Source of the DNA: Mangrovihabitans endophyticus
GTDB taxonomy: Bacteria; Actinomycetota; Actinomycetes; Mycobacteriales; Micromonosporaceae
Length of the DNA: 64,000 bases
Direction: 5' to 3'
Assembly: GCF_014646155.1 (NCBI RefSeq)
Contig: NZ_BMMX01000002.1
Coordinates: 124,001-188,000 of the forward strand
Shown: in pieces, positions 63,062 to 64,000 of the stretch
Numbering within the stretch: the stretch's first letter is position 1
Layout of the letters: each line of letters opens with the position of its first letter
Translations under genes and position numbers: made by a program
The notes under the pieces: model-generated
Told to the model about the DNA's origin: nothing
Seen by the model: only the letters and a program-made list of their open reading frames with translations
Database searches by the model: none

Positions 63062-63928
63062 TCAGGCGGGATTGTAGTTCCTGGTGATGGCTTCGAAGAC
63101 CCGGTGAATGGCATGCTCGCGGGCGACCTGCAAGGCACCGTCGAGTAGGCGGGCAGTTCCCGCCCGCGAGGCCCGGACCGTGGGCGGGCCGGGCATCTGC
63201 CGGGCGAGTTCGCTCTGCACGAGCCCGGCGAGGGCGTGTCCTCCGGCGTCGGCTGTCCCGCCGGCGAGCACTGTTGCCGGGAGGCCGAAGCGTGCGTAGT
63301 CCGTTCTGAGCGAGGCGACGATGCGCTCGGTCAGCCGCAGGAGACTTCCGGGCGTGAGGTCACCGGCGGCCGGCGTGGAGCCGGAGGCATTCCCCCCGGC
63401 GTCGCGGGCTTCTGGCTCGATGTCTGCTCCGCTGGCCGGCCGTGGCACCGTCCGGCCGCCCGCGCCGGCATCGGCGCGGGCGGCGCCGAGGTGTGCGTCG
63501 AAGCTGGGAAAGACCCGGCCCTGCAGCACGTCGACGGTGCGGATGGGATCGGCGAGGTACAACAGGGTGAAGGTCTCGTGTCCGTCCGCGCGCATGTAGG
63601 GAGTTTCGGCGCGGGCGGCGAGGCGGGCGTCGCTGACCACGACCACGGGCACGTTCCATTCCCGGGCGAGCATGCGGCGTACGGTCGGACCGAGCGCCGA
63701 GGACACCTCAGCGGTGGTGTCCGCCGCGTTCATGACGATCTGGCCGAGCGGCAGCGTTCTCGGATGCGCCTCGGCGGCGGCGCGGACGGCCGCGCAGACC
63801 GCGGTGACCGGGTCGAGGGGTCCGGAGACCGGCCGCCGGGCTTTGGTGACGGCCGTCGCGGTCAGGTCCGAGCAGGCGGCGATGACCACGGTGGCGGAGA
63901 TCTCGACACCGACAACGTTCACACTCAT
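63062..63928 (-). CDS. ROK-like (ASKHA-fold) protein, degenerate
   Basis: A 288-residue protein that follows the ROK-kinase plan in weakened form. An N-terminal strand pair (NVVGVEISATVVIAACS) occupies the place of the DxGGT phosphate loop, a VVVVSDARLAARAE segment matches the NDANAAALAE motif, GRVFPSFDAHLG stands where GRLxxGxHGxAGE is usual, and VLAGGTADAGGHALAGLV lies near the end. The glycine loop, the catalytic Asp motif and the zinc-binding Cys/His cluster of true ROK kinases are not visible, and an Ala/Gly/Pro-rich insertion occupies about residues 150-195. It is more likely a regulatory or sugar-sensing protein than a kinase. It lies 74 bases upstream of the SARP gene on the same strand, so the two may be co-transcribed. 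The start ATG at 63928 has a modest ribosome binding site. Confidence 0.7.
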   Translation of the reverse strand: MSVNVVGVEISATVVIAACSDLTATAVTKARRPVSGPLDPVTAVCAAVRAAAEAHPRTLPLGQIVMNAADTTAEVSSALGPTVRRMLAREWNVPVVVVSDARLAARAETPYMRADGHETFTLLYLADPIRTVDVLQGRVFPSFDAHLGAARADAGAGGRTVPRPASGADIEPEARDAGGNASGSTPAAGDLTPGSLLRLTERIVASLRTDYARFGLPATVLAGGTADAGGHALAGLVQSELARQMPGPPTVRASRAGTARLLDGALQVAREHAIHRVFEAITRNYNPA

Positions 63929-64000
63929 GCTTTTCCCGTGAATCCCTGTTCGCGCCCGGTCCAGGCGACTCGGGCGGTGATGCATTGCCGGAAATGTATG

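Noticed and set aside
1-64000. tRNA, rRNA, insertion sequences, integrases or attachment sites
   Set aside because: I looked for cloverleaf-like stretches, conserved rRNA segments, transposase or recombinase motifs and long terminal inverted repeats, and saw none I could support.

Overview
The window is high-GC DNA with GC-rich third codon positions, frequent GTG/TTG starts and clear GGAGG-type ribosome binding sites. Content typical of filamentous actinomycetes (type VII secretion genes, a SARP regulator, an ECF sigma factor with a zinc-binding anti-sigma factor, F420/flavin LLM oxidoreductases, GH16 glycosidase) points to an actinomycete. A Micromonosporaceae-like or Streptosporangiales-like host is my guess; no rRNA or tRNA gene was seen to settle it.

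Layout. (1) 1-5.5 kb: the start of an acidic protein cut by the left edge, an intact LLM oxidoreductase, then a run of gene remnants (SCP2-like tail, GMC oxidoreductase, RmlD-type reductase, aldehyde dehydrogenase, UbiD-type decarboxylase). The last four have lost internal or N-terminal pieces, and an intact DUF1801 gene sits among them. (2) 5.5-8 kb: an ABC exporter operon with a small XRE regulator. (3) 8.2-14.3 kb: an HTH/membrane/TPR protein with a secreted partner, a thioesterase/VOC pair, a secreted GH16 glycosidase and a second LLM oxidoreductase. (4) 14.3-24.7 kb, plus strand: a 751-residue unknown and a 2725-residue protein with a papain-like N-terminal domain and a tandemly duplicated ~600-residue module carrying helix-turn-helix-like segments. 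(5) 24.8-52.1 kb, minus strand: eleven to twelve closely packed genes forming an unusual type VII secretion (T7SS) locus: WXG100-like protein, 3923-residue WXG/membrane/helical giant, YbaB/EspL-like protein, ECF sigma factor, transglycosylase-fold/ricin protein, mycosin-like protein, anti-sigma factor, golvesin-like membrane protein, beta-helix/AAA EccA, EccC and EccD. (6) 52.2-59.8 kb: a T7SS-like secreted candidate and, converging on it across a strong hairpin, a three-gene operon: a protein with 22 near-identical 64-residue repeats and a C-terminal WXG-like domain, followed by two small WXG100 proteins. (7) 59.8-64 kb: an atypical LuxR-type response regulator, a large SARP/BTAD regulator and a degenerate ROK-fold protein.

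How it may work together. EccC and EccD are the recognisable T7SS motor and channel parts. No EccB or EccE is recognisable in the window, and the two expected cell-wall enzymes are present as folds without their catalytic residues: the mycosin has lost His and Ser, and both transglycosylase-like domains have lost the catalytic Glu. With a beta-helix fused to EccA, giant helical and repeat-rich WXG proteins, and an in-operon sigma/anti-sigma pair, the locus reads as a divergent secretion system in which enzymes may have been converted into structural or binding parts. That is inference from motifs; homology searches and structure prediction would be needed to test it.
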